Source: JBBRCE01 sp038205115 (GTDB taxonomy: Bacteria > Planctomycetota > Planctomycetia > Pirellulales > JBBRCE01). From it: a stretch of DNA of 64,000 bases. Positions 35,309-44,184 of this stretch are shown piece after piece. The notes below the pieces were generated by a model that was given only the letters and a program-made list of their open reading frames with translations, had not been told where the DNA came from and did not search any database. The position numbers and the translations under genes are program-made. The stretch spans positions 62,001 to 126,000 of the forward strand of contig JBBRCE010000001.1 in assembly GCA_038205115.1 (NCBI GenBank), in the 5' to 3' direction. Position 1 is the stretch's first letter, and each line of letters begins with the position of its first letter.

Positions 35309-37087
35309 ATGTCGCAGCAACATTCAGCGCAGGTGTCGCCCCATCGGTCTGCCGGCAGTGTCGACGCCTGGGGCGACCGATTGATGGGCATCGTGTGGCG
35401 CAAGCCGCCGGTCGATTTGGCCGAGCGGACGCGCCGCCGCACGACGTTGCATCTGATTCCGTTTTTGTTCGTGCTGTATATCCTGGCGTACCTCGACCGA
35501 ATCAACATTTCGGTAGCTGGCGTGGCGATGAAAGTCAAAATCGATCCGAGCTTGCCAATCGGCATGCAGGGACTCGGTTTTACGAAAAGTATGATCGGTT
35601 TTGGCTCCTCGATTTTCTTCTGGGGCTACTGGATATTAGAGATTCCCAGCACGCTCAGCGTCTCCAAATGGGGCGCGCGCTGGGTCTTCGTACGAATCCT
35701 CATCCTCTGGGGCTTATGTGCGGCGCTGGTGGGTTTGGTGGGCTTGCCAATGATCGACGGCTGGTTTCGCTGGCTGCCGGAAACCGGAAATTGGAATTAT
35801 TTCTCGGTCTTATCGCAAATGATCAACGGATTGCGCCACGGCGACCCCGAGCAGCAGTTCTATCTCTTCCGGTTCTTGCTGGGTTTTTTCGAAGGCGGTT
35901 TTTTTCCTTCGGTGATTGTGTATCTGTCGATGTGGTTTCGGCAGCAAGATCGCGCCAAGGCGATTTCCGTATTCATGGCGGCCATTCCGGTTTCAGGCGT
36001 GCTCGGCATGCCAATCTCCACCTGGGTTCGCGATCACATTCATTGGTTCGATCTGGCGGGCTGGCGCTGGGTCTATATCATCGAAGGCATCGTGCCTGTT
36101 TTGGCTGGCATCGCCACGATTTTCATGCTGCCTCGCGGCCCGAACGATGCGACGTGGTTGCCGGAGGAGGAACGAAGCTTGCTCACGCAAACACTGGCGG
36201 CCGAACACGCGCAAAAGGTCAACGCCGGGCACGGCGCGTGGATCCATCACCTGGGCATGGTGCTGCTGCTGACCGGCGTTTACTTTTGCCTGAACGTGGC
36301 CAGCTACGGCCTCTCGACGTTCATGCCAATGATCATCGAGCAACAGTCGGGACTTTCCGCGCATGCGGCTGGCTATTTAAGCACGCTGCCGTATCTGGCG
36401 GCGCTGATCGCGATGTTACTGAATGGCTGGCACTCCGATAAAACCGGCGAACGCGTTTGGCATGTGGCCGGTTCGCTAGCGACATTGAGCGTTGGTCTGC
36501 TGGCCGCCTATTTATTGTTCGATCATCCGGTGGCGGCGGTTTCGATCATGATTTGCGTGGTCGGTTCGTGCTGGTATGCGCACTTGCCGGCGTTTTGGCC
36601 GATCCCCACGATGTTTTTAGGCGCGGTGGCGGCGGCCTCGGCAATTGGTTTCATCAACATGGTCGGCAACCTCGGCGGCAGTCTCGGCCCTGCGCTGGTT
36701 GGCGAAAAAGCCGATCGCGCGGAAGCATTGCAACAGTCGGCCAGCGCGCCAGCCCATCTCACGCCCGGCGTGGCGGATGCCAGCGGCGCGGCAGCCACCG
36801 TCGAGCTCGGACAGCAAACGGATTTGGCTCCGGCGACTGCGACTGTCGAGTTGCAGCCCGACCACAGTTTGCAAGACGCGTTGCTGGCATTGTCGCCGTT
36901 TCCGCTGATTGCGGCCGCGACAATTTTGGCCGTGGGACTTTACCGGCAGTCGCGGACCAAACCGCTCATCTGCTTGCTGACGTTGATTGGCATTGCTGTC
37001 GGCGGCGGACTGTATTACCGCGTGACGCACCCGCTGGTTAAGGTGGTGCCGCCCGCTAGCAGTTCAGCGGAGCCGGCGCGGCGGTAA
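35309..37087 (+). CDS. MFS transporter, anion:cation symporter type
   Basis: 592 residues, twelve-helix major facilitator. The start is the ATG at 35309; a TTG eight codons earlier is open but unsupported. TM1 motif FLFVLYILAYLDRINISVAG (about 50-70) with the DR-N-x-S pattern typical of the anion:cation symporter family (hexuronate, phthalate, tartrate carriers), and FLLGFFEGGFFPSVIVYLSMWF in TM4. LNGWHSDKTGER is the interdomain motif A. It is longer than usual (about 430) because of roughly 80 extra residues in the N-terminal loops and a 70-residue Gln/Ala-rich insert (about 475-545) before the last two helices. A GC hairpin follows. The substrate is probably an organic anion, not determinable here. 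Confidence 0.75.
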   Translation: MSQQHSAQVSPHRSAGSVDAWGDRLMGIVWRKPPVDLAERTRRRTTLHLIPFLFVLYILAYLDRINISVAGVAMKVKIDPSLPIGMQGLGFTKSMIGFGSSIFFWGYWILEIPSTLSVSKWGARWVFVRILILWGLCAALVGLVGLPMIDGWFRWLPETGNWNYFSVLSQMINGLRHGDPEQQFYLFRFLLGFFEGGFFPSVIVYLSMWFRQQDRAKAISVFMAAIPVSGVLGMPISTWVRDHIHWFDLAGWRWVYIIEGIVPVLAGIATIFMLPRGPNDATWLPEEERSLLTQTLAAEHAQKVNAGHGAWIHHLGMVLLLTGVYFCLNVASYGLSTFMPMIIEQQSGLSAHAAGYLSTLPYLAALIAMLLNGWHSDKTGERVWHVAGSLATLSVGLLAAYLLFDHPVAAVSIMICVVGSCWYAHLPAFWPIPTMFLGAVAAASAIGFINMVGNLGGSLGPALVGEKADRAEALQQSASAPAHLTPGVADASGAAATVELGQQTDLAPATATVELQPDHSLQDALLALSPFPLIAAATILAVGLYRQSRTKPLICLLTLIGIAVGGGLYYRVTHPLVKVVPPASSSAEPARR

Positions 37088-37187
37088 AGTTTGCCAAGGC
37101 TGCCGAGGTTCAGTGCCGGCCGGAACGTTCGGCATTTTCCGTAAAAGATCGCTCATCCTCAGAATGCGGATAAACCGAACCAATTAA

Positions 37188-37227
37188 CAGGGCGCGGGCC
37201 GGATCCCGCAATCTGGCTCGCGCCCTG
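37188..37227 (+). terminator. GC-rich hairpin after the MFS gene
   Basis: A 13-bp stem with one G-U pair (37188-37200 with 37215-37227) and a 14-base loop, 100 bases after the MFS stop. There is no T-run, so termination may be weak or depend on Rho. Confidence 0.4.
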
Positions 37228-37305
37228 CCGGTTCATGTCCGCCGCCGCCCGTTCGGGCGACTCGCGATTTGCACATATCTTGCGATGCTTGAGGAGACCC
37301 AAATT

Positions 37306-37701
37306 ATGCGACGAAATGCGATTTTGCTAAGCTGCTCGATGATGTTGTTTGCCACTGCCGCGTTGGCTCAGTCGCCCGCCAGCCCGACCGACGTGCCGCG
37401 TGCTACGACGGGCCCAGGCTCGGCCGCGCCAGAAGTTCGCCAGTACGAACGACTCCGGGCGCAGGACACCGCCCGCGCGGCCATCCGCGAAAAAGCGGAA
37501 TTCGAAACCGCGCAGCGCGATCACCGCCTGGCCGCGATGAAGTGGTTCGGTTACTCGAATCTGCGTCCCACTGTTTCGACAGATCCCTATAGCACCTATT
37601 CGCCGATGTGGGTTGGCAACAACCTGCACGACCCGGGGCAATGGCGCGGCACGCAAACCGTCCCGCAGTACAATCCGCAACACGTTGAAGTTCGCTACTA
37701 A
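37306..37701 (+). CDS. small exported protein of unknown function
   Basis: 131 residues. The start at 37306 (MRRNAILLSCSMMLF) follows a GAGGAG site by nine bases; the frame is open seven codons earlier. The signal peptide is cleaved after ALA. The mature part has a charged helix (about 45-80: VRQYERLRAQDTARAAIREKAEFE) and a Tyr/Pro/Trp-rich tail (MWVGNNLHDPGQW), a layout repeatedly seen in small planctomycete surface proteins. No known domain. A good terminator follows, so the gene is probably monocistronic. Confidence 0.65.
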   Translation: MRRNAILLSCSMMLFATAALAQSPASPTDVPRATTGPGSAAPEVRQYERLRAQDTARAAIREKAEFETAQRDHRLAAMKWFGYSNLRPTVSTDPYSTYSPMWVGNNLHDPGQWRGTQTVPQYNPQHVEVRY

Positions 37702-37773
37702 CGCCACTGGCGCTGAGCATACTCACTTCGCGGTTTGGTTTGCCCGCCGTTCAATTATCGACGACCCAGCGAT

Positions 37774-37814
37774 CCAGCAGGCGACCAAATTACGGTCGCC
37801 TGCTGGGCGTTTTG
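37774..37814 (+). terminator. intrinsic terminator
   Basis: A perfect 13-bp stem (37774-37786 with 37794-37806), a 7-base loop and a short T-rich tail (GCGTTTTGC). It serves the small exported protein gene ending at 37701. Confidence 0.8.
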
Positions 37815-37838
37815 CGGTAGCTATTTTTCGATGTTAAA

Positions 37839-37994
37839 ATGAGTGGAATGGACTTCAAAAAACTCATCGTCGCTTTAACGCCACTGGGATTGGTTCTATT
37901 CACGACATTTGCCGTTCGCTGGTTCTTTATGGCATGTCTCTTCACGTCCGTCGCATGGGCGATCTGCGTACTATTCGTGGGCACAAGAAAGTAG
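37839..37994 (+). CDS. candidate 51-residue membrane peptide
   Basis: A short open frame starting at the ATG at 37839 (MSGMDFKKLIVALTPLG) and ending in TAG at 37992. It would encode two membrane helices, about 9-24 (LIVALTPLGLVLFTTF) and 28-46 (WFFMACLFTSVAWAICVLFV), separated by an Arg, with a positively charged C-terminus (GTRK). This regular hairpin topology is not expected from random GC-rich DNA. No strong ribosome binding site is visible; the second ATG (37848) has GAGTGG upstream. It lies alone between a terminator and the convergent moaB gene. Function unknown. Confidence 0.45.
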   Translation: MSGMDFKKLIVALTPLGLVLFTTFAVRWFFMACLFTSVAWAICVLFVGTRK

Positions 37995-38069
37995 CTGAAT
38001 TGGCGGCTTAGCCTGTTCAGAAATTTCTTCGATCAGACGAACCCACTGCCGCGATGCTTGAGCGAAGCG

Positions 38070-38579
38070 CTAGCGCCTCGCTTCGCGAATCAAATGGCCA
38101 AGCTCTGGCAGAATCACTTGGCTCATGGCCAATTCAACCGCCGCTGGCGAGCCTGGCATGGTCAGAATGAGCTTGGTACCAATCAGGCCGCCCACGGCGC
38201 GGCTGAGCATGGCGGCCGTGCCAACTTGCTGATAGCTGAGCATCCGAAACAACTCGCCATAGCCTGGCATGGTTTTGGTCAACATGCCGCTGACCGTTTC
38301 GAAGGTTTGGTCGCGGCTGCCGATGCCGGTGCCACCGGTCATCAAAATGGCGTGGACGTCTTCGCGGGCGCAGAGTTCGGCAATCAGCGCGCGCATGGAC
38401 TGCGGCTCATCGCGAATGATCTGCCGCGCCACGGCTTGATGGCCCGCCTGAGCGAGTAATTCGAGCACCAATTGCCCGCCACGATCATTCTCGAGCGTCC
38501 GCGTGTCGCTGACCGTCACTACGGCACAGCCAACCGATTGGGGCGACGCCGCCCGATGTTCTTGCGTGGATTGGCTCAT
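38070..38579 (-). CDS. moaB: molybdenum cofactor biosynthesis protein B
   Basis: 169 residues, MoaB/MogA fold (molybdopterin-binding), which adenylates molybdopterin before molybdenum insertion. The start is the ATG at 38579 (MSQSTQEHRAASP); the frame continues upstream through the ketosynthase gene and is not used. The signature ILMTGGTGIGSRDQTFE (about 80-96) and GYGELFRMLSYQQVGTAAMLSRA (about 106-128) match the family, as does the GTKLILTMPGSPAAVELA segment. It lies 32 bases after the ketosynthase stop on the same strand. No other Moco genes are in the window. Confidence 0.88.
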   Translation of the reverse strand: MSQSTQEHRAASPQSVGCAVVTVSDTRTLENDRGGQLVLELLAQAGHQAVARQIIRDEPQSMRALIAELCAREDVHAILMTGGTGIGSRDQTFETVSGMLTKTMPGYGELFRMLSYQQVGTAAMLSRAVGGLIGTKLILTMPGSPAAVELAMSQVILPELGHLIREARR

Positions 38580-38611
38580 GGCAGTCCTGGCATCCAAACT
38601 CTGACAGTGAC

Positions 38612-39925
38612 CTAACCGCGGAACGCCCGGGCGATGATGGCGCTGGCCTGGCCTTGCGGTGTCACATTGACATTCAGCACCGTTTGCCCCGGATTTTGGG
38701 AGGCGTCGGTCACCACCTGCAGCGCGCAATCGGGATCGGGCGTTTCGTAATTCAGCGTCGCGAAGAGATTTCCTTGCTCCATGGCCAGCAGGCTGGCGAT
38801 CAACTCGATCAGGCCGCTAGCCGCGCCGAGGTTGCCGAAATAGCTTTTGGCGGCCACCACAGGCACGCGGTCGGCCAAGGGCCCAAACACTTCGCGAATG
38901 GCGCGGGTTTCGTCGGCGTCGCAATTGCGCGTGCTAAGTCCGTGCGCGTGAATGTGCCCGATGTCTTGCGGCTCGAACTCCGCGTCACGCAGTGCGCCGC
39001 GGATGGCGTTGACGAGCGCGCGATCTCGATGCGCGATCATTTTGACATCGGCCACTTGCGACGATCCAAAGCCCAGGATTTCGCCGCGGATTTTCTTGTT
39101 GCTGGCGGTCGCGGATTCCAGCGTTTCCAGCATCATGGCGCCTGCGCCTTCGCCCAGCACCTGCCCTCGGCGACCGGCGTCGAATGGTCGCGACGCTTGT
39201 TCCGGCGGAATGCCGTCGAAGGCAACTTCTTCTTGCTGCACGGCGTGTACGATCCGCATGGGATGCAGACGCCCGCCGGTGGCCCCGGCCAGAATGGCAT
39301 CGGCGCTGCCGCGGGTGATGGTGCGGAAGGCTTCGCCGACGGCGAGATTCGAAGATGCCTCACGCAGCGTGATCGAATTATTGGGGCCACGCAAATCGTT
39401 ATAGATGGCCACGTGACTGGCGGGCATGTTGGGCAGATATTTCAGCAGCCACAGCGGCGTGACTTCCGGCAAGCCTTTGGTGGGCCAGGGGGCCATTTGA
39501 AATTCGCCGTGCTCGTCGACGCATTTGCTCACGCCGGCAATGAACTCTTCCGGTCGCGACATCATATAGTCGGAGCCAAAAATCGCGCCGGTGCGCTCGG
39601 GATCGACTTTGCCCATCACAAAGCCCCAGTCTGCCAAGGCCAATTGCGCGGCGGCCACGCCCATTTGCGTCTCGCGCGACATCAACTTGATGGCTTTGCG
39701 GATGGCCTTTTTTTGGTCTTTGTCCAGCGGACCGAAGTTATCGATCTCGCCGGTAAAATCGCGGGCTTCACCGCCAAACGAGGTGGGCAGAGTCGAGGTC
39801 GGAACGCTGGTCAATTGCGCAACGCCGGAGCGACCCTCGGTCAGCGCGGCCCACATGGCCTGCGGCGAATTGCCCAAGGGCGAAATCAGCCCCAACCCCG
39901 TGATGACCACCCGGCGCGAAGTCAT
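38612..39925 (-). CDS. beta-ketoacyl-ACP synthase homologue lacking the catalytic cysteine
   Basis: 437 residues, KAS II (FabF) fold. The start is the ATG at 39925 (MTSRRVVITGLGLISPLG), with GGAAG eight bases upstream; 39931 and 39946 are alternatives. The overall fold is intact, but the active site is changed. The nucleophile position in PNNSITLREASSNLAVGEA is Glu189 instead of Cys. The first His is kept (HAHGLST, H328), as is Lys360. The second His is Asn365 (KSYFGNLGAASG instead of KSxxGHxxGAAG). Such proteins cannot condense acyl chains normally. Chain-length factors and decarboxylating KSQ domains have Gln there, so a partner or decarboxylase role is possible. No KS partner or ACP lies beside it. 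Divergent from hisF. Confidence 0.82.
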   Translation of the reverse strand: MTSRRVVITGLGLISPLGNSPQAMWAALTEGRSGVAQLTSVPTSTLPTSFGGEARDFTGEIDNFGPLDKDQKKAIRKAIKLMSRETQMGVAAAQLALADWGFVMGKVDPERTGAIFGSDYMMSRPEEFIAGVSKCVDEHGEFQMAPWPTKGLPEVTPLWLLKYLPNMPASHVAIYNDLRGPNNSITLREASSNLAVGEAFRTITRGSADAILAGATGGRLHPMRIVHAVQQEEVAFDGIPPEQASRPFDAGRRGQVLGEGAGAMMLETLESATASNKKIRGEILGFGSSQVADVKMIAHRDRALVNAIRGALRDAEFEPQDIGHIHAHGLSTRNCDADETRAIREVFGPLADRVPVVAAKSYFGNLGAASGLIELIASLLAMEQGNLFATLNYETPDPDCALQVVTDASQNPGQTVLNVNVTPQGQASAIIARAFRG

Positions 39926-40242
39926 TCGCATGTTCTTCCGATCCATTGTCCAGCGAAGTAAAGATTCCGGCCAGCCGCAACAGGCCCCGTAACGAACGAA
40001 GTCCGATTTTAGTCGGAAACGCGGTGGTCGTCGAGAACGATCGTCCCCAACGACAGTCGATTCACGCCGCGCGGCCGGCCGTTGATGTGCCGCAAACAAC
40101 GGGCAACCGGTTGTTGACCCCGGCCGCAATCGCACTTAAAGTGAAGTCGTGTCGGCTGATTGCCGGGCTTGGACGTTCGTCCGCTGTGCCGCGCGGCCGA
40201 TACCGTTATGTCCTGTCCTCTGAATCGGAAATCCTGCAAACG
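39926..40242. other. divergent intergenic region
   Basis: 317 bases between the ketosynthase and hisF starts. It holds a small TCCGA/TCGGA hairpin at 40002-40017 and a CAACCGGTTG palindrome near 40107, either of which could be an operator. The open frame reaching into hisF from 39946 has no start signal. No gene is seen. Confidence 0.35.
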
Positions 40243-41010
40243 ATGTTGGCTAAGCGTGTGATTCCGTGCCTGGATGTGGCAAGCGGCCGCGTGGTCAAGG
40301 GCACCAATTTTTTGCAGTTGCGCGACGCCGGCGATCCGGTGGAAGTTGCCTCGCGTTACGAAAAAGAGGGCGCCGACGAATTGGTGTTTTTGGACATCAC
40401 TGCCAGTCACGAAGGCCGGGGCATCATGCTGGACGTGGTTCGCCGCACCGCCGAAATGGTATTCATGCCGCTGACCGTTGGTGGTGGAATCCGAACCATT
40501 GACGATATTCGCGCGCTCCTGAATGCCGGCAGCGATAAGGTTTCGATCAATTCGGCCGCGCCCAAAGACCCGCAGTTCGTGCGCGAAGCCGCGCGGCGCT
40601 TCGGCAGCCAATGTATCGTGGTCAACATCGACCCCAAACGCGTGCAAAAAGATGGTCGCGAATTTTGGGAAGTTCACATCCACGGTGGCCGCAAAGGCAC
40701 TGGTCTGGAAGCCGTGGCCTGGGCCCGCGAAGTCGAGCGGCTCGGCGCCGGCGAGATCGTGCTGACCAGTATGGACTGCGATGGCACCAAGAACGGCTAC
40801 GATCTGGAGATTACCGCCGCCGTGAGCGCAGCGGTTTCGATTCCGGTGGTGGCCAGCGGCGGCGCGGGACGTCCCGAACATCTGGCGGACGCCATCACCG
40901 TCGGCAAGGCCGACGCCGCACTGGCGGCCAGTATTTTTCATTACGGCGAGTTTACCATTGGCGAAACCAAACGCGTCATGGCCGCGCGAGGAATCCCAGT
41001 CAGGTTGTAG
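40243..41010 (+). CDS. hisF: imidazole glycerol phosphate synthase subunit HisF
   Basis: 255 residues, cyclase subunit of imidazole glycerol phosphate synthase (histidine pathway). A TIM barrel using ammonia from HisH to convert PRFAR to IGP and AICAR. The start is at 40243 (MLAKRVIPCLDV). Catalytic aspartates D11 (IPCLDVASGRVVKG) and D130 (VVNIDPKR) are present. The phosphate-binding loops are FMPLTVGGGIRTIDD and VVASGGAGRPEHL, and TSMDCDGTKNGYD is conserved. Length is exactly that of HisF. No hisH is adjacent. The pilT leader follows 91 bases later on the same strand. Confidence 0.96.
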   Translation: MLAKRVIPCLDVASGRVVKGTNFLQLRDAGDPVEVASRYEKEGADELVFLDITASHEGRGIMLDVVRRTAEMVFMPLTVGGGIRTIDDIRALLNAGSDKVSINSAAPKDPQFVREAARRFGSQCIVVNIDPKRVQKDGREFWEVHIHGGRKGTGLEAVAWAREVERLGAGEIVLTSMDCDGTKNGYDLEITAAVSAAVSIPVVASGGAGRPEHLADAITVGKADAALAASIFHYGEFTIGETKRVMAARGIPVRL

Positions 41011-41101
41011 TGGATCGACGGTTGCCGGTATCGGCCATTCGTCGGCTGCAGGCCCAAGTCAGTTCAAGGAATGTCTCGTAACGGGTTTGAGGAGCGTCAA
41101 G

Positions 41102-42292
41102 ATGGCAACAGCAGCGACGACAAACAACGCGGCCGCGGCAAGTTCCACTCCGCCAGTCTCAGCGGCCGAGCGGTTTATCGCCGCCAAGCACAAAGAGATG
41201 GAGATCGACAAGCTGTTCCGCGCTTTGGTCAAGCTCGGCGGCAGCGATTTGCATCTGAAAGCGGACCGGCCGCCGCATGTGCGCGTGAACGGTTCGCTGC
41301 GGCCCATCAATCGTCCGCCCATTGATGACGAAGAAATGGTGCGGATGTGCTTCGAAATGATGGACGCCAAGAAGCAAAAGATTTTCGAAGACACCGGCGG
41401 TGCCGACTTTGCCCACGTGGTGGATGTGGACGGCGTGAAGTGGCGATTCCGCGTCAATATGTTGCAGCAACTGGGCCATGTCGGTCTGGTGGCCCGGCGG
41501 GTGAACAACAAAATCCCCGACTTTTCGGGCTTGAATCTACCGCCGATCATGATGGATTTGTGCAAGTTCGACCAGGGCATGGTCTTGCTGGCCGGCGTGA
41601 CGGGGTCTGGCAAAAGCACCACGATTGCTTCGATGCTGAACTACATCAATCAGAATTATCGCAAGCATATTCTGACGCTGGAAGACCCCATCGAATTCGT
41701 CTTCACCGAAGACAAATGCCTGATCAACCAGCGCGAAATTGGCTCCGACGTCGTGAACTTCGAAGTGGCCATGAAGCACGCGGTGCGCGAAGATCCCGAC
41801 GTAATGCTGGTGGGCGAAATGCGGGATCAAGAAACGTTTATGACTGCCATTCATGCGGCCGAGACCGGTCACTTGGTGTTTGGCACCATCCACGCCGCCA
41901 GCGCCCCGAGCACCATCGGACGTATTTTGGACCTGTTTCCGTCTGACATGCACAAAGCGCTGCGCAGCGCGCTGGCCTCGAATATGAGAGCCATTGTCTC
42001 GCAAAAATTGCTGCCTTCGATCAAACCCGGCGTGGGGCGCGTACCTTCGGTGGAGATCATGACGTTTACCGCCATGACCAAAAAGTTGATTTTGGAAGAG
42101 CGCGACGACAAACTAGGAGACCTGATCCGCATGTCCGGCAAAGAAGGCATGCAGGATTTCACGATGAGTCTCAAAGCCCTGGTCAACACGGACTTGGTCG
42201 ATCGGAATGTGGCGCTGGAGGTTGCGCCCAACGTGGAAGCATTGAAGATGGCGCTCAAAGGCATCGAAGTTTCGACACCCGGGATTCTGTAA
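41102..42292 (+). CDS. pilT: type IV pilus retraction ATPase PilT-like
   Basis: 396 residues, cytoplasmic hexameric ATPase that retracts type IV pili (PilT/PilU branch). The start is at 41102 after a GAGGAG site. N-terminal PAS-like domain with LGGSDLHLKADRPPHVRVNG, Walker A GVTGSGKSTT (165-174, K171), Asp box LTLEDPIEFVF, Walker B REDPDVMLVGEMRDQET, and His box HAAETGHLVFGTIHA. All residues needed for catalysis are present. The 40 N-terminal residues are an Ala/Thr-rich extension. The stop codon overlaps the start of the next gene (TAATG), so it is translationally coupled to the pseudo-ATPase. No pilin or PilQ genes are adjacent; a Flp pilin lies about 19 kb away. Confidence 0.92.
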   Translation: MATAATTNNAAAASSTPPVSAAERFIAAKHKEMEIDKLFRALVKLGGSDLHLKADRPPHVRVNGSLRPINRPPIDDEEMVRMCFEMMDAKKQKIFEDTGGADFAHVVDVDGVKWRFRVNMLQQLGHVGLVARRVNNKIPDFSGLNLPPIMMDLCKFDQGMVLLAGVTGSGKSTTIASMLNYINQNYRKHILTLEDPIEFVFTEDKCLINQREIGSDVVNFEVAMKHAVREDPDVMLVGEMRDQETFMTAIHAAETGHLVFGTIHAASAPSTIGRILDLFPSDMHKALRSALASNMRAIVSQKLLPSIKPGVGRVPSVEIMTFTAMTKKLILEERDDKLGDLIRMSGKEGMQDFTMSLKALVNTDLVDRNVALEVAPNVEALKMALKGIEVSTPGIL

Positions 42293-44124
42293 TGCGGCGA
42301 GTTTGCTTGATTTGTACGGCCTGGGCGAGCGTTGCGCTCGTCAATTCGACCAGCGCCTGGGCCGACGACACGGCTGCGTTAATCGACGAAGGTTTTCGTC
42401 GTGGCCCCGGCGGTTATTTCAGCGTTGCCAAGCTGCTGACCGTCTGGATCTTATTCTTGCTGTGGGTGCGGACCACCGAATGGGTCAACGTCGACTGCCA
42501 ATTGCGACGCGATCAGCCCGTGCGCTGGAACTCGATCGTGTTTTTCAGCTTCGTCTCGGCGGTGATCTTATTGTGGATCATCCCCTGGTTTTGGCTGGGC
42601 TTTTTGCTGCTCCTGATCGCCTACGCGGCGCCGCTGGGCACGTTTGTCTGGCTGCGCAACCGGAAGGTTGAACCCCATCAAAAGGTGCTCACGCGCGAGC
42701 ACATGCGACATCTGGTGGCCGCGATGGTGCGGAAAATCGGCTTCAAAATGTCGGGCGAAAAACAACTGGCGGCCGACAAAGGACCGCCCGTGACGTTTAC
42801 GCCCCTGGGCGGCGCCACGGATCGTGATAATGCGGCCAACTTGCTCACCGCGCGGCAATCGCCCGGTTATGTGACCTCGCGCGAAGTCATGGCCGAAGCA
42901 ATCACCAACAAGGTCGACGGCCTGATGCTGGAAGTCTCCGCCAAAGGTTGCGCCGTGCGCTACCTGTTGGATGGCGAATGGCATCGCCAAGAACCGATGG
43001 AAAAAGAGAAGGCCGACCCACTGATTGCCGCGCTGAAGATACTTGCCAATCTGAATCCGAAAGAACGGCGCGAGAAGCAAGAAGGCAAGTTTGCCGCCGA
43101 GTTCGAAAAGCAGAAGTTCCTCTGCGCGCTGACATCGCTGGGCAATGGCGCCGCCGAACGCGTAGTGATTGAACTGGCCGGCAAGGCCGTCAAGTTCGCC
43201 AAGCTGGACGAGATTGGCATGCGTCCCAAGCTGCAGGAAGAGTTCAAGCAACCGCTCAATCAGGATCAGGGCTTGATCGTGATCTCCGCGCCGCTCGATG
43301 GCGGACTCTCCAGCACGTTTGACGCCGTGCTGCGCAGCACCGATCGCTTTCTGCGCGACTTCTGCGCCGTCGAAGCCTTTGGCGCCGGCGAGCACGAAGT
43401 CGAAAATGTGCCGGCCACATATTTCAACGCGGCCAAGGGCGAAACGCCGCAGCAAGTGCTGCTGGCATTGATCAAAAAATATCCCAACGTGTTTGTAATG
43501 CACGACCCGGTCAACGGCGAGTGCTTGAAAATCCTCTGCGATCAAGTTGCCGAAAATCGCATGTCGATTGTCGGCGCCCGCGCCAAGGATAGTGTGGAAG
43601 CGATGCTGCGGTTGCTGATGCTCAAAGTGCCGGTCAAAGATTTTGCGATGGCCGTTACGGCCTCGCTCAATGCACGACTGGTGCGCAAACTTTGCGAAAC
43701 GTGCAAAGTGCCGTATCGCCCCAGCGGCAGTTTACTGCAGCAGTTGGGCTTTCCGGAAGGCGCCAAGGTCGAGGCTTTTTATCGGCCGCCCAAGCCGGAT
43801 CCCAAGCAGCCCAAGAAGGTTTGCCCTGATTGCAAAGGCGTTGGTTATAAAGGCCGCACCGGCATCTTCGAATTGCTGGTCATCACCGATGCATTTCGGC
43901 AGACGATGATTAAGTCGCCGCGGCTCGATGTGTTGAGAATGGCCGCTAAAAAAACCGGCCTGCGCAGTTTACAGGACGAAGGCGTGCAGTTAGTGGCCCA
44001 AGGTGTGACCTCGCTAGAAGAACTGCAACGCGTTCTGAAGCCGCCGGCAACCGCCGCTGCCGCCAAGACGGGCTCAAGTTCTGCGAAGGCTGCGGCTGAC
44101 GAAAAACAGCCCTGGGAAAACTAA
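42292..44124 (+). CDS. membrane-anchored GspE/PilB homologue with dead ATP site
   Basis: 610 residues. The N-terminus has a signal-like helix (about 1-24) and two or three TM helices (about 45-60, 82-100, 102-119), unlike any normal GspE/PilB, which is cytosolic. Residues 195-600 follow the GspE/PilB core, including REVMAEAITNKVDGLMLEV and the C-terminal zinc tetracysteine CETC...CPDC followed by GYKGRTGIFELL. The Walker A site is degenerate: APLDGGLSS at 333-341, where Lys is Leu339. The Walker B/VGEIRD region reads VFVMHDPVN (about 400-408), losing the catalytic Glu. ATP hydrolysis is therefore not expected. It is coupled to pilT and followed by a CvpA-like gene, so it may be a membrane dock or regulator for the PilT motor. 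Confidence 0.82.
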   Translation: MRRVCLICTAWASVALVNSTSAWADDTAALIDEGFRRGPGGYFSVAKLLTVWILFLLWVRTTEWVNVDCQLRRDQPVRWNSIVFFSFVSAVILLWIIPWFWLGFLLLLIAYAAPLGTFVWLRNRKVEPHQKVLTREHMRHLVAAMVRKIGFKMSGEKQLAADKGPPVTFTPLGGATDRDNAANLLTARQSPGYVTSREVMAEAITNKVDGLMLEVSAKGCAVRYLLDGEWHRQEPMEKEKADPLIAALKILANLNPKERREKQEGKFAAEFEKQKFLCALTSLGNGAAERVVIELAGKAVKFAKLDEIGMRPKLQEEFKQPLNQDQGLIVISAPLDGGLSSTFDAVLRSTDRFLRDFCAVEAFGAGEHEVENVPATYFNAAKGETPQQVLLALIKKYPNVFVMHDPVNGECLKILCDQVAENRMSIVGARAKDSVEAMLRLLMLKVPVKDFAMAVTASLNARLVRKLCETCKVPYRPSGSLLQQLGFPEGAKVEAFYRPPKPDPKQPKKVCPDCKGVGYKGRTGIFELLVITDAFRQTMIKSPRLDVLRMAAKKTGLRSLQDEGVQLVAQGVTSLEELQRVLKPPATAAAAKTGSSSAKAAADEKQPWEN

Positions 44125-44184
44125 TCGCCGGACGTTTGCTGACAGGCCAAGTGGAATTCATTTTTGTTTTTGGGAAGAATTCGA

